Below are positions 1 through 9,301 of a stretch of 64,000 nt of DNA, piece by piece (the stretch's first letter is position 1; each line of letters starts with the position of its first letter). The notes below the pieces were generated by a model. That model ran no database searches. It was not told the origin of the DNA and saw only the letters and a list, made by a program, of their open reading frames with translations. Origin of the DNA: Lachnotalea sp. AF33-28 (GTDB taxonomy: Bacteria; Bacillota; Clostridia; Lachnospirales; Lachnospiraceae); the NCBI RefSeq assembly GCF_003477885.1, contig NZ_QUEE01000018.1:39063-103062 (forward strand). Reading direction: 5' to 3'. Both the position numbers and the translations under genes were made by a program.

Positions 1-1096
1 ACAGCAGTTCTCGCAGCCTCGGCACCGCATATTCAAAAAAGTGATAGAAGCTCTCGCAGAAATAGTTTTTTTGTATGCCGTCCATGCCCGGCTCCCGCTC
101 TCTGCGGCAGCCGCCGCGGCAAAGAAAACCCCATTTACATTTCTTGCAGTCCTCCGGGGGAACGAGGGAAGTATCGATAAAACCGGACCGCTCACAGTTG
201 AGCATCATATCCTCAAAGCTGTCTGTCCGGACATTGCCCATACGCCACTCATCCAATACATAGAAATCGCAGGGATAGGCGCTGCCGTCCGCTTCAATCA
301 CCCACTGTACGCTGCAAAAGCCGTTCATGGAACAAGTCTCCGGAGGACATCCTTTCAGGATCCCGGCCAGGTTTTCAAAATAACGTATATATACGAAGTT
401 CCCCTGCTTCATATCCTGATACCAGTAATCGAACAGCGTCTTCAGGAAAAACTCGTACTTTTCCGGTGTCAGCGAATACTGGTGCTGTCCGCGCTCCTCC
501 TCTAACGGGTCCAGGCAGGCGATATACTGCTGATAGGTAAAGCCGCATTTTTTATAAAAATTATAGATTTTGCCGATGCTCCGTGCCGATTGGGCTGTTA
601 CTACGGTGAGTATATTAAATTCCACGCCATAACGCTCAAGCAGGTGTATGCCGCTCATAACCCGGGCGAAGGTGCCGCGTGTACCGGCATCCTTCCGGTA
701 CAGATCGTGGATATCACGGATTCCGTCCAGAGAGACTCCGACCAGAAAATGATGTTTCGATAAAAATTCGGCCCATTCCTCATCGATGGCAAGGCCGTTG
801 GTTTGTATGGCATAGGATACGGCAGCCCCGTCCTTTTTATATTTGTCCACGAACCGAATCAACGAACGGTAAAAATCCAGGCCGGCCAGTGTGGGTTCGC
901 CTCCCTGGAACGCGAAGTGATAAGGCCCGCCGCCGCTCTCCAATACTTTTCGGACCAGGATTTCCAGCGTCTCCTCTGACATAAGGCCGTAGCTGGACTG
1001 CTCCCGATGTTCCATTTCATCCGCGTAGAAGCAGTAGCGGCAGCGCATATTGCAGCTGCCGGAGGCTGGTTTGATCAGTACACTGTGCACGTTCAT
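1..1096 (-). CDS. Anaerobic sulfatase-maturating radical SAM enzyme (partial, C-terminus off the window)
   Basis: Reading the minus strand from the ATG at 1096 gives about 365 codons open to the window edge. The N-terminus carries the radical-SAM cluster motif CNMRCRYC close after the start (VLIKPASGSCNMRC). A late SPASM-type cysteine region reads CKKCKWGFLCRGGCRR and holds auxiliary 4Fe-4S ligands. Known members oxidise a Cys or Ser of sulfatases to formylglycine without oxygen. They run to about 370-400 residues, so only a few C-terminal residues should be missing. AGGAGG lies about 10 bases before the ATG, and a promoter is visible at 1180-1208. No sulfatase is seen in this window, so its client must lie outside. 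Another SPASM peptide-modifying enzyme is possible, but the CRGGCRR ending favours anSME. Confidence 0.85.
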   Translation of the reverse strand, partial: MNVHSVLIKPASGSCNMRCRYCFYADEMEHREQSSYGLMSEETLEILVRKVLESGGGPYHFAFQGGEPTLAGLDFYRSLIRFVDKYKKDGAAVSYAIQTNGLAIDEEWAEFLSKHHFLVGVSLDGIRDIHDLYRKDAGTRGTFARVMSGIHLLERYGVEFNILTVVTAQSARSIGKIYNFYKKCGFTYQQYIACLDPLEEERGQHQYSLTPEKYEFFLKTLFDYWYQDMKQGNFVYIRYFENLAGILKGCPPETCSMNGFCSVQWVIEADGSAYPCDFYVLDEWRMGNVRTDSFEDMMLNCERSGFIDTSLVPPEDCKKCKWGFLCRGGCRREREPGMDGIQKNYFCESFYHFFEYAVPRLRELL

Positions 1097-1179
1097 AGGT
1101 AAAAAATCCTCCTGATGATTTTCAAATACGCTCTTGTGTAAGCGGTTACCGGCACCGCAACGGGCCGCCGGATATGTAT

Positions 1180-1208
1180 ATTATAGCGGCACCCGGCGGA
1201 ATGTACAA
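1180..1208 (-). promoter_or_regulatory. Promoter of the sulfatase maturase gene
   Basis: On the minus strand TTGTAC (1208-1203) is followed after exactly 17 bases by a perfect TATAAT (1185-1180). It lies about 85 bases before the maturase start. The -10 box and spacer are consensus; the -35 box matches at TTG and at one further position only. Confidence 0.55.
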
Positions 1209-1448
1209 GAGAAGAAAAAAACACCGGAACAGGCGTTTGTACAGAACGGATTCTTTTTATATGACGCTGTCAGATGGCTGCAGAGGTCAATTGTTTTATG
1301 GTAAAAATATATAAAATATCCGTAAAAATATAGTTAAAAGAGAGAGACAAAAGCTTGAAATACCGGCTCTTCTCTCTTTGAATGCATCATTTTGGAGAAA
1401 AAAATCGTTAAAACTGACAAAATTATTCCATGTGCAACAAATTTATGT

Positions 1449-1510
1449 TATAATAACAAAGATATTTGCTTTGCACAGGATTTTATCATAGCTATGATGA
1501 TCCTCCTGTG
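1449..1510 (+). promoter_or_regulatory. -10 box and leader palindrome upstream of the GH2 operon
   Basis: The 443-base gap 1097-1539 holds no gene. A perfect TATAAT at 1449-1454 lacks a good -35 box (only TTCCAT at 1426-1431, 17 bases away), which suggests an activator-dependent promoter. Downstream, 1474-1510 is an interrupted inverted repeat: outer arms CACAGGA and TCCTGTG enclose the perfect 14-base palindrome ATCATAGCTATGAT (1485-1498). It could be an operator or a leader hairpin. A further stem (1337-1379, AAAGAGAGA with TCTCTCTTT) lies upstream and has no T-run. Confidence 0.45.
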
Positions 1511-1539
1511 ATTTAAAGAATAATGATACGAGGTTTTTT

Positions 1540-4500
1540 ATGATAGATTTGAAAGGAACCTGGCAGTTTAGCCTGGACCGCGATGATAGAGGGCGAATCG
1601 AGCATTGGGAGAGTAAGAATCTGGACGGCAGGATCACAATTCCGGGCATTCTGCAGTCCCAGGGGTATGGGGATGATATCACCGAGCACACAGACTGGGT
1701 GCAGACTTTATATGACCGCCTCTGGTATCAGCGGGAAGAGTACCGTTACGGCCAGGAGGAGAGGACCAGAGTGCCTTTCCTGTGCCAGCCGCCGAAACAT
1801 TATACCGGAAAGGCTTGGTATCGCAGGCCGTTTACGGTCAGCGAAGCCCAGAGTAAAAAATGGCTGATGCTCTATCTGGAATGCGCCAGATGGAAGACAG
1901 AAGCCTGGATTGACGGCAACCGGCTGGGAGAGCAGAGATCATTATGCGCGCCCCATGAGTTTACAGTCGGCAGATTAAGCCCCGGTGAACACTGGCTGAC
2001 AATCTGCGCGGATAACGGATGGCTGCTGCCTTACCGCCCGGACGGGCACGGCGTCTCAGATGGTCTGGGGGCCACTTGGAACGGGCTTGTGGGCGAGGTG
2101 AAGATCACGGAATCGCCCCTCGTTTTATTGAAGCGTGTGCGCATTTTTACAGATGCTGCTCAAAGACGGGCAGTGGTGGAAGCGCAGCTGGAAAGCCATC
2201 TGGAGCAGGATACTTTTGCTGTACTTACCGCAGAAGACGGAGATGGCTTGACAAAATCAGGACAAAGCGTGATACGGAAAGCGCAGAGGATTGAGATACA
2301 TCCTGGAGAAAGCCGGACAGAACGGCTGGAACTGGAATATCCGTCCGATGCCGGGCTTTGGGATGAATTTTTGCCGGCCCTGCATCAGGTGCGGCTCGGT
2401 CTGAAGGTCTCGGTGCCGGATATGGCGGATCTGTATATGGAACAAACGCACACGTTCGGTTTCCGCGATATAAAGGCTGAGAACGGGATGTTTTATGTGA
2501 ATGGGCGACCCACCTATTTCAGAGGGACACATTTTGGCGGGGATTATCCGCTTACGGGGTATCCTTCCTGTGAACCGGAGTTCTGGGACAGGCTCATGGG
2601 CAGGGTGAAGGAATGGGGGCTCAATTACATACGTTTTCATTCCTACTGTCCGCCGGATGCAGCCTTTGCCGCGGCAGACAGGGCCGGGGTGTATCTGCAG
2701 GCGGAATGCGGCATGTGGAACTCGTTTTGGGACGGCTGTTCCATGAATGAGGTTTTAAAAGAAGAGACGGAGAAGATATTGGATGCGTTCGGAAACCATC
2801 CGTCCTTCGTGATGCTTTCCCCCAGCAATGAGCCCGGAGGAGACTGGTATTCGCCTTTAAGCGCCTGGGTAAAGGAGTGGAAGGAAAAGGACGGACGCAG
2901 GCTGTATACGGCGCAGTCCGGATGGCCCTATCCCATGCCTCCCGATAAAATCACAGGAACGGATTATGCCTATTTCCACAGGTCCGGATACGGTATGGAA
3001 GCCGGAGGCTCCATCCGCGGTTATAGGGGGTGGCACGGCGGGGATTACCGCAAAGCGCTGGAAGGAATCCGCTGCCCGGTGATCTGCCATGAGATGGGGC
3101 AGTGGTGCGCATACCCCGATTTTAAGACCGCGGATAAGTTTAAGGGATACCTGTATCCCGGCAGTTATCTTGTGTATAAGGAAAACGCGGCGGAGCACGG
3201 CGTGCTCGGTCAGAATCAGACCTTCGCATGGCATTCCGGCAGACTGCAGGCCGCTATGTATAAAGAGGATCTGGAGGCGAACTACAGGACGCCCCATATC
3301 TATGGCCATGAGCTTTTGGATTTGCATGATTATCTCGGACAGGGATCGGCCCTGGTAGGGGTTCTGGATGCTTTCTGGGATCCGAAAGGATATATTACAG
3401 CTTCCGAGTGGAAGCATTTCTGCAATGAGACGGTCGTGCTTGCCAGACTGCCAAAGCGCGTTTACACCGTGGAAGAACAGCTTATCTGCAGTTTTGAAAT
3501 CTGTCACTTCGGCAGAGACGCGCTGCGGGATGAATCGCTGTGGTGGCGTCTGATTCATAAGGACCGGGAAGCGGAAGAGACCGTAGCATGCGGACAGCTT
3601 GAATGCGGCAGTGTTCCCCTGGGAAAGAATTTCGAGGCCGGAGAGATTTCGGTCGCTTTAGCGGATAAAGATGCGCCGGGCAGTTACCGCCTGGAAGCGG
3701 GGCTTATAAGGAGCGGATTTTCCAACAGCTGGGATATCTGGCTGTATGAGCCGGTGCAGGAAACGGCGGATGCTGCTGTGGAAGAAACGGTAGATATTCT
3801 GATAACGGACAGCTGGGACAAAGCCTTTGCAAGGCTTAAGGAAGGAAAGAAGGTTCTGTTTCTGCCCGATCCCGCACAGCTAAGCTATGACTGTCCGCGT
3901 TTGAGCTACCGCCCTGTATTCTGGAACGCTCAGATGGGACCTACCTGGGCCAGGGGCATGGGACTGGTCTGCGATCCGAAACACCCTGCTCTCGCGGGAT
4001 TTGCGACAGAGAGCTGGGCGGGCTGGCAGTGGGAGGAAATCATGACCGGAGCCAGGGGCTTTCGCATGGAGCACCTGCCGGAGGATGTACAGAATATCGT
4101 CCAGCCCATCGATGACTGGAACAGAAATTATAAGCTAAGCCTTTTATTTGAGTGCCGTGTCGGCAGAGGCAGGCTGCTTGTGGCATCGGCGGATCTAAAA
4201 CACCGCCTTAAGGAACGGCCGGCGGCGAACGCTCTGCGAAACAGCCTGATCGCGTATATGAAGTCGGATGCATTTCAGCCTATGGCGCAGGTGACGGAGG
4301 AAGAGCTGGCACACTGCAGATTTCCGGCGCATGTGATGGAGCAGCTCTCTGTCCGCGCGGTCTGTGAAGAGGCGCAGGACGCGGATACATCTGCGATGCT
4401 GGATGGGAATCCTGATACATTTTTCCGCCTGGAAGGGGAGTATCCTCTGCATATCCGGCTGATTATGCCAAAACCACACAGGATTTCTGGCCTTATCTAT

Positions 4501-4878
4501 GTGCCGAGGCAGAATCACCGGGATCATGAGGGCGATATGAAGGGATACCGCGTCGAGATCTGGTCCGACGGCGGATGGATCACAGCCGCGGAGGGAGAAC
4601 TGGCTTCTTCCTTTGATCCGAAGACGGTTTTGTTTGGGAAACCTGTGACGACCGACAGGGTGCGTCTGACTGTTTTGTCAGGCTTTGAATCGGAAGACCG
4701 GTCCTGTTGGAAGCAGCTGCAGGACGGCTGGTACCGGGTGGACGATTCGGACAGACCTTCAGTATTTGCGGCCGCTGTTCTGGCGTTTATATGTGAAGAA
4801 ACGCTGGAAGAATGGAAGGACGGGTCTGCAGCAACGGTTCAGGAAGTGGTAAGCGCCACTAAGGAAATTGAACAATGA
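1540..4878 (+). CDS. Glycoside hydrolase family 2 enzyme with C-terminal discoidin-like domain
   Basis: The 1112-residue protein has no signal peptide, so it probably acts in the cytosol on imported oligosaccharides. It begins with a GH2 sugar-binding jelly-roll (about 1-200, opening LKGTWQFSLD), then an Ig-like segment and a TIM barrel. The acid/base candidate is Glu431 in SPSNEPGGD; the nucleophile candidate is Glu518 in VICHEMGQW. Residues about 960-1090 look like an F5/8 type C (CBM32-like) domain (AMLDGNPDTFFR). GH2 covers beta-galactosidase, glucuronidase, mannosidase and arabinosidase activities, and the exact substrate cannot be read here. The next gene follows after 23 bases and is YesU-like, so a pectin side-chain role is likely. 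The ATG at 1540 follows ACGAGG at a normal distance. Confidence 0.85.
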   Translation: MIDLKGTWQFSLDRDDRGRIEHWESKNLDGRITIPGILQSQGYGDDITEHTDWVQTLYDRLWYQREEYRYGQEERTRVPFLCQPPKHYTGKAWYRRPFTVSEAQSKKWLMLYLECARWKTEAWIDGNRLGEQRSLCAPHEFTVGRLSPGEHWLTICADNGWLLPYRPDGHGVSDGLGATWNGLVGEVKITESPLVLLKRVRIFTDAAQRRAVVEAQLESHLEQDTFAVLTAEDGDGLTKSGQSVIRKAQRIEIHPGESRTERLELEYPSDAGLWDEFLPALHQVRLGLKVSVPDMADLYMEQTHTFGFRDIKAENGMFYVNGRPTYFRGTHFGGDYPLTGYPSCEPEFWDRLMGRVKEWGLNYIRFHSYCPPDAAFAAADRAGVYLQAECGMWNSFWDGCSMNEVLKEETEKILDAFGNHPSFVMLSPSNEPGGDWYSPLSAWVKEWKEKDGRRLYTAQSGWPYPMPPDKITGTDYAYFHRSGYGMEAGGSIRGYRGWHGGDYRKALEGIRCPVICHEMGQWCAYPDFKTADKFKGYLYPGSYLVYKENAAEHGVLGQNQTFAWHSGRLQAAMYKEDLEANYRTPHIYGHELLDLHDYLGQGSALVGVLDAFWDPKGYITASEWKHFCNETVVLARLPKRVYTVEEQLICSFEICHFGRDALRDESLWWRLIHKDREAEETVACGQLECGSVPLGKNFEAGEISVALADKDAPGSYRLEAGLIRSGFSNSWDIWLYEPVQETADAAVEETVDILITDSWDKAFARLKEGKKVLFLPDPAQLSYDCPRLSYRPVFWNAQMGPTWARGMGLVCDPKHPALAGFATESWAGWQWEEIMTGARGFRMEHLPEDVQNIVQPIDDWNRNYKLSLLFECRVGRGRLLVASADLKHRLKERPAANALRNSLIAYMKSDAFQPMAQVTEEELAHCRFPAHVMEQLSVRAVCEEAQDADTSAMLDGNPDTFFRLEGEYPLHIRLIMPKPHRISGLIYVPRQNHRDHEGDMKGYRVEIWSDGGWITAAEGELASSFDPKTVLFGKPVTTDRVRLTVLSGFESEDRSCWKQLQDGWYRVDDSDRPSVFAAAVLAFICEETLEEWKDGSAATVQEVVSATKEIEQ

Positions 4879-4901
4879 CAGGAAACGAGGAGGAAATATA
4901 G

Positions 4902-5624
4902 ATGATCAACTGGAATCAATACGGAGTAAAAAATGGAGAATGTATATATAAGAATTCACTGAAATCCGATCAGGACATCAGAGAGTTTGTGCTGGAGGGA
5001 TCTGCTAAGATCTCCTTTCCGGAAGGAAGAATGCGCATGGAGAACGCTATGAGCGCCGATCAGGGCCAAAAGGCCAATTATGTGCTGTGGTGTCCGGAAG
5101 ATTTCCCTTCGGACGTATATATCCAGTGGAAATTCTGGCCCATTAAGGAACCCGGCCTGTGCATCCTGTTTTTCTCCGCCGCCGGCAGAAACGGAGAGGA
5201 TCTTTTTGATCCTTCCCTGCAGGCGCGCACCGGAGAGTATAATCTGTATCATCACGGTGATATCAATGCCTATCATGTGTCCTATTTCCGCAGGAAAGAG
5301 GCCGATGAGAGGGCGTTCCATACCTGCAATCTGCGCAAAAGCTACGGTTTTCATCTGACCGCTCAGGGCGGAGATCCGATTCCCGATGCGGATGAGGCGG
5401 CATCTCCCTATACGCTGGGGGTTCTGAAGTATCGGGAACAGGTGCGTTTCTTTGTAAACGATATGGAGGTTTTCTGCTATCTGGATGACGGCAGGACCTA
5501 TGGCCCGCGCCTTGGCGGGGGAAAGATCGGTTTCCGGCAGTTAGCGCCGCTGGTTGCGGAATATGCGGATCTGGAAGTTTATGCTCTGCATGCCGGCGAA
5601 GATGAGAAAGATGCGAGGGATTGA
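4902..5624 (+). CDS. YesU-like DUF1961 family protein
   Basis: The 240-residue protein resembles the DUF1961 family, whose B. subtilis member YesU is encoded in the rhamnogalacturonan utilisation locus. The sequence is typical of a concanavalin-like beta sandwich: VYIQWKFWPIKEPGLCILFFSA in mid-protein and LGGGKIGFRQLAPL near the C-terminus. The conserved stretch GEYNLYHHGDINAYHVSYFRR fits the family. It lacks a signal peptide. The biochemical function of the family is not established to my knowledge; carbohydrate binding or lyase-like activity is inference. The gene lies 23 bases after the GH2 gene, has its own AGGAGG, and ends two bases before the ATG of the AraC-type regulator. Confidence 0.75.
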   Translation: MINWNQYGVKNGECIYKNSLKSDQDIREFVLEGSAKISFPEGRMRMENAMSADQGQKANYVLWCPEDFPSDVYIQWKFWPIKEPGLCILFFSAAGRNGEDLFDPSLQARTGEYNLYHHGDINAYHVSYFRRKEADERAFHTCNLRKSYGFHLTAQGGDPIPDADEAASPYTLGVLKYREQVRFFVNDMEVFCYLDDGRTYGPRLGGGKIGFRQLAPLVAEYADLEVYALHAGEDEKDARD

Positions 5625-5626
5625 TA

Positions 5627-7978
5627 ATGAGACTACTGTCTGACAGAATTAAGCCAAAGGTCAGGACAAAGCCAAGAAGAAAATATAAGTACAGAATATT
5701 TATTCTGCTGACGCTTCTCTCCATTGTGCCGCTGGCTGTTCTGGGGACTTTTTCCTATACCACTTACACCAGAGAAATGACGGAGCGCGCGGATCTGTCG
5801 CTGCAGTCCACGATGGAGCAGGTGCAGAACCAGGTCGAAAATACACTGACGAGTATCCGGCAGTACTATTCGGAAATCAGCAGCCGTGAAGCTATCAAAT
5901 GGGCGATGGAGGAGACAAGCGTACCGTATCCTGCATTTGATAAAGTGGAAGATGCGCAGGAGGTTCTCCGGGGAGCGCTGTATCTGGATGAATATGTAAA
6001 AGGCTATACGTTCATCAATTTGAAGGGTGGATGGGCGCTTAGCAATTATGGCATGTATCCGCTGGATCAGGTGACGAACAGCGAGGTCCTGGATGCGTTT
6101 CTAGAACAGGAGGCCTTGACACCAAACCGCATTTATTGGAGTAATCATCTGGGGGAATCATTGGACAGCCCTCTGCCCGGGCGCAAGATGGATTTTACCG
6201 GCCTTTTGCTGGTGCTTAAGCTCCCGACACTGACGGCTCAGACGGACGGCCTCATCGTGGTAAATCTGAATGATAATCTGTTTCCCGGCATATTGCAGAA
6301 GAATCTGGCCGAATATGAGATGTGCATACTGGATATGGAAGGAAAGCCTGTAGCCGGCACATCGGAAGATCTGATGGAATACGCTTCCTCCGTGTTAAGC
6401 CAGGGCGGTACGCTGGAGGCACAGGACAATGTAAAGTTAGATAATGGAAGGTCGTTACATATAATTACAAATCGCGGGGGGGGGCAGTCGTCGCCGAACG
6501 GTTTGACCTATGTGGCAGCCTATGATCTGGAGAATGTGCAGGAAGGCGCCGACCGGATACGCGCGGCAGCTCTGGCAATTATTGCGGTGCTGATCCTGTT
6601 TCTGGTGCTCTGTCTGATATCTGCAAATGTGATATACCGCCCGATCAGCAACCTGACGGAGTATGCAAGAGGAATTTTCGGTTATGAGTCGGAGAGCGAG
6701 GATGAGTTTGACTACCTATTCCGAGGGGTGGGGGAGCTGTCTGACAAAAAAAAGCTGCTGGAAGAGCTGGTGAAAGACCAGGGCACAATGCTGATTGAGC
6801 TGTTTATGGTCAGACTGATGCGCGGAGGCATTTCACAGACCAGAATCGATCAGTTCCTGGAACGCTACAAGCTGCAGAAGTGCAGGCATTATATGCTGAT
6901 GGCCGTTCATATTATCATGGACGGTGAATCGTTTCCCGCAGGAGAGGTGGAAAGCGAAGCGGCCAGCCTGACTGTATCGGAAAATATTCCGGAAGAGATT
7001 AAGGATGAGCTGTTTGTGCCTCCGATCAGCCAGGGAGATCTGATCCTGCTCCTGGTGGGAATGGATGATAAAAAGGCTCTGGAAGAGCGGGTTGATAAGA
7101 TACACAATATGGTCACTTCCTATGTGGAGGAGACCTATCACTGTCCCATCGCGGTGGGTGTCAGCCAGACCTTCCATCTGCTGAAGCATTTGCGCACCGC
7201 TTTAAATGAGTGCCGGGAAGCTCTGATGAATGACAACGTATCCGCAGATAACGCGGAGGGCAGGAACGGTTCGATCGCATATTATGAGGACTTTGCCAGC
7301 GATGATAATGTCCGGCATGGCTACGATCTGACATTGGAGCAAGCGGTCAGAGTCGCGGTGGACAATGGGGATCAGCATGCGGCGGCGGAAGCGGTGGATC
7401 AGTTTGTGGATGGGCTTGGCGCCAAGGGCATAACGCGGTATGAGAGAAGCTTTTATATATACCGTTTTATGATCGCAGTTATGATGGTGCCTTCCAACGC
7501 CGGACTGTCTATGAATCAGGTGTTTGTCAGCCAGTCCGTGGATGTATTCCTTAAGTTAAACACGCTGTATGATTCGGAACAGCTGAAATGCTATTATAAG
7601 AAAAATGTGGTTCTGCCGGCCATCGCCAGTCTGGCGAAATTCCGTCATGGCCACAGCAATGACATACTGGATAAGGTGCAGTCTCTGGTGAAGGAGTCCA
7701 AAGGGGATATCACCCTGGCAGAGTGCGCCCAGCAGCTCAATTACCATCCCAGTTATATATGGAAGGTGTTAAAGACGGAGCGCAACATGACTTTTACTGA
7801 GCTTGCCAACTATGAGAAGATGGAGGCGGCCAAGGATCTGCTGATCAATACGGAATTATCTGTAAATGAAATCGCGTCCAGGCTGAATTACTCCAACACT
7901 CAGAACTTTATCCGCTTCTTTAGTAAATATGAACAAATGTCTCCCGGCAAATACCGGAAGGAGAAAAAAACCGGCTAA
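5627..7978 (+). CDS. Membrane-anchored AraC-family transcriptional regulator with extracytoplasmic sensor
   Basis: A one-component regulator of 783 residues. Membrane segment 1 is at about 24-44 (RIFILLTLLSIVPLAVLG). An external sensor of about 260 residues follows, then membrane segment 2 at about 311-333 and a short HAMP-like stretch (IYRPISNLTEYARG). A cytoplasmic region leads to a C-terminal AraC double helix-turn-helix (about 685-783; ITLAECAQQLNYHPSYIWK, then LSVNEIASRLNYSN). Such proteins sense an outside sugar and activate neighbouring transport and hydrolase genes directly. I chose ATG 5627 over the in-frame TTG at 5621 because GCGAGGGA then sits at normal spacing. The likely targets are the GH2 genes before it and the importer after it. 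Confidence 0.85.
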   Translation: MRLLSDRIKPKVRTKPRRKYKYRIFILLTLLSIVPLAVLGTFSYTTYTREMTERADLSLQSTMEQVQNQVENTLTSIRQYYSEISSREAIKWAMEETSVPYPAFDKVEDAQEVLRGALYLDEYVKGYTFINLKGGWALSNYGMYPLDQVTNSEVLDAFLEQEALTPNRIYWSNHLGESLDSPLPGRKMDFTGLLLVLKLPTLTAQTDGLIVVNLNDNLFPGILQKNLAEYEMCILDMEGKPVAGTSEDLMEYASSVLSQGGTLEAQDNVKLDNGRSLHIITNRGGGQSSPNGLTYVAAYDLENVQEGADRIRAAALAIIAVLILFLVLCLISANVIYRPISNLTEYARGIFGYESESEDEFDYLFRGVGELSDKKKLLEELVKDQGTMLIELFMVRLMRGGISQTRIDQFLERYKLQKCRHYMLMAVHIIMDGESFPAGEVESEAASLTVSENIPEEIKDELFVPPISQGDLILLLVGMDDKKALEERVDKIHNMVTSYVEETYHCPIAVGVSQTFHLLKHLRTALNECREALMNDNVSADNAEGRNGSIAYYEDFASDDNVRHGYDLTLEQAVRVAVDNGDQHAAAEAVDQFVDGLGAKGITRYERSFYIYRFMIAVMMVPSNAGLSMNQVFVSQSVDVFLKLNTLYDSEQLKCYYKKNVVLPAIASLAKFRHGHSNDILDKVQSLVKESKGDITLAECAQQLNYHPSYIWKVLKTERNMTFTELANYEKMEAAKDLLINTELSVNEIASRLNYSNTQNFIRFFSKYEQMSPGKYRKEKKTG

Positions 7979-8072
7979 ATGACGATAATCATAATATTTC
8001 ATGCCTGAAAAACTGCTGAAAATCACGGATTATCAGGTGAAAATGCCAGGCGATAAAATGATAAGTCCAGAA

Positions 8073-8121
8073 GGAATGCAGGAAAAAATGCCGATAAATC
8101 CTGCATTCCTTTTACTTTTTT
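8073..8121 (+). terminator. Rho-independent terminator after the AraC regulator
   Basis: An 11-bp perfect stem (8073-8083 with 8099-8109; GGAATGCAGGA and TCCTGCATTCC) is followed by TTTTACTTTTTT. It closes the GH2-YesU-regulator operon. The rest of the 7979-8308 gap holds the importer promoter. Confidence 0.85.
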
Positions 8122-8160
8122 GTGAATAGAATGTGAATAAATTATGAAATATATTGATTA

Positions 8161-8189
8161 TTGAAAAAGTGCAAAACTTATTGTAAATT
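8161..8189 (+). promoter_or_regulatory. Promoter of the Lpl-type sugar importer operon
   Basis: TTGAAA (8161-8166) and TAAATT (8184-8189) are separated by 17 bases, giving a leader of about 110 bases before the first permease. The surrounding sequence is AT-rich. No convincing CcpA cre site was seen. Confidence 0.5.
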
Positions 8190-8308
8190 ATACACATAAG
8201 GCACGAGCACGGAAATTGTATTTGGTGCAGAATGCACAATACAAAAGAGGAGTTTATGTGAGATCTGCTTTATGAGAACAATATAATTATGAAAGGAAGG
8301 TTAGATGA

Positions 8309-9283
8309 ATGGGTAAAAGTAAAGTTGCTGCCGGCAGTGTGGCGGTTCCGAAAAGAAACAAAGCTTCATTAGGAACGCATATCATGGCGCACAGATGGCT
8401 TTACATAATGTTGATTCCCGGTTTACTCTACTACATAATATTCCATTATGTACCGATGTTCGGAATCATCATTGCATTCGAAAATTTCAATCCCATGGTT
8501 GGTAATTCACCGATTGAGGCGTACATACAGAGCCCCTGGGTGGGATTGGCACAGTTCCAGAAGTTCTTCGGAGGGCCGGACTTCATGCGGCTGCTCAAAA
8601 ATACGTTGGGAATTTCAGTTTTAAACCTGGTAATAGGTTTCCCGGCGCCGATTATTCTGGCACTGTTTTTAAATGAACTCCGTTCCCAGACATATAAGAG
8701 AGTGGCACAGACTTTTGTTTATGTTCCTCACTTTATATCATGGGTTATCGTAGGTAGTTTGACTTACCAGCTGTTTAACATATCCGATGGTTTTGTATAC
8801 CATACAATCGAAAGCATCTTCGGTTCCGCACCGGATATTTTAAGTAAGCCGCAGTATTTTAAGGGCATGATCGTTGGTCAGGGCCTTTGGAAAGAAACAG
8901 GTTACGGTACAATTGTTTTCCTGGCCGCGCTGTCCGGCGTGGATACAGAGCTCTATGAAGCAGCGAGAGTTGACGGCGCTGGGCGCTGGCGCCTGATGTG
9001 GCACATCACACTGCCGGCGATCAGAGGAACGATTGTGATCATGCTGATCATGCGTGTGGGCGCTCTGCTGAACACCGGATATGAGCAGATCTTCATGATG
9101 GAGAACGACTTGAACCGTTCGGCAGCACAGGTATTTGATACCTACATATACCGAGTCGGTATTAAACAGGGGCAGTATTCGCTGGCTACGGCCGCCGGCC
9201 TGTTTAAATCGATCGTCAGCATGATTCTAGTATTAGGTACGAACTGGATCGCCAAGCGATGCGGCGAATCCGGACTATATTAA
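8309..9283 (+). CDS. lplB: LplB-family sugar ABC transporter permease
   Basis: The 324-residue integral membrane protein has about six hydrophobic helices. The binding-protein-dependent permease loop is EAARVDGAGRWRLMWHITLP, which contacts the ATPase. The N-terminal segment HRWLYIMLIPGLLYYIIFHYVPM is typical of the LplB/YteP group that imports plant-cell-wall oligosaccharides. The ATG at 8309 follows GGAAGG; an upstream ATG at 8305 reads into a stop after three codons and is not used. The operon continues with the YtcP/LplC-type permease 18 bases later and then the binding lipoprotein. No ATPase gene is present, as usual for this class, which relies on a shared MsmK-type ATPase encoded elsewhere. 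The symbol is by similarity only. Confidence 0.87.
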   Translation: MGKSKVAAGSVAVPKRNKASLGTHIMAHRWLYIMLIPGLLYYIIFHYVPMFGIIIAFENFNPMVGNSPIEAYIQSPWVGLAQFQKFFGGPDFMRLLKNTLGISVLNLVIGFPAPIILALFLNELRSQTYKRVAQTFVYVPHFISWVIVGSLTYQLFNISDGFVYHTIESIFGSAPDILSKPQYFKGMIVGQGLWKETGYGTIVFLAALSGVDTELYEAARVDGAGRWRLMWHITLPAIRGTIVIMLIMRVGALLNTGYEQIFMMENDLNRSAAQVFDTYIYRVGIKQGQYSLATAAGLFKSIVSMILVLGTNWIAKRCGESGLY

Positions 9284-9301
9284 AGGAGGGGCGAAAATTA
9301 A

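Noticed and set aside
41..505. Plus-strand reading frame at the left edge
   Set aside because: It is antisense to the radical-SAM gene, whose cysteine motifs clearly identify the minus strand as coding.
1..1096. A sulfatase partner for the maturase within this window
   Set aside because: No CxPxR-type sulfatase sequence was found among the coding regions.
2857..3558. Long minus-strand reading frame inside the GH2 gene
   Set aside because: It lies opposite the catalytic barrel and has no domain-like sequence or ribosome site.
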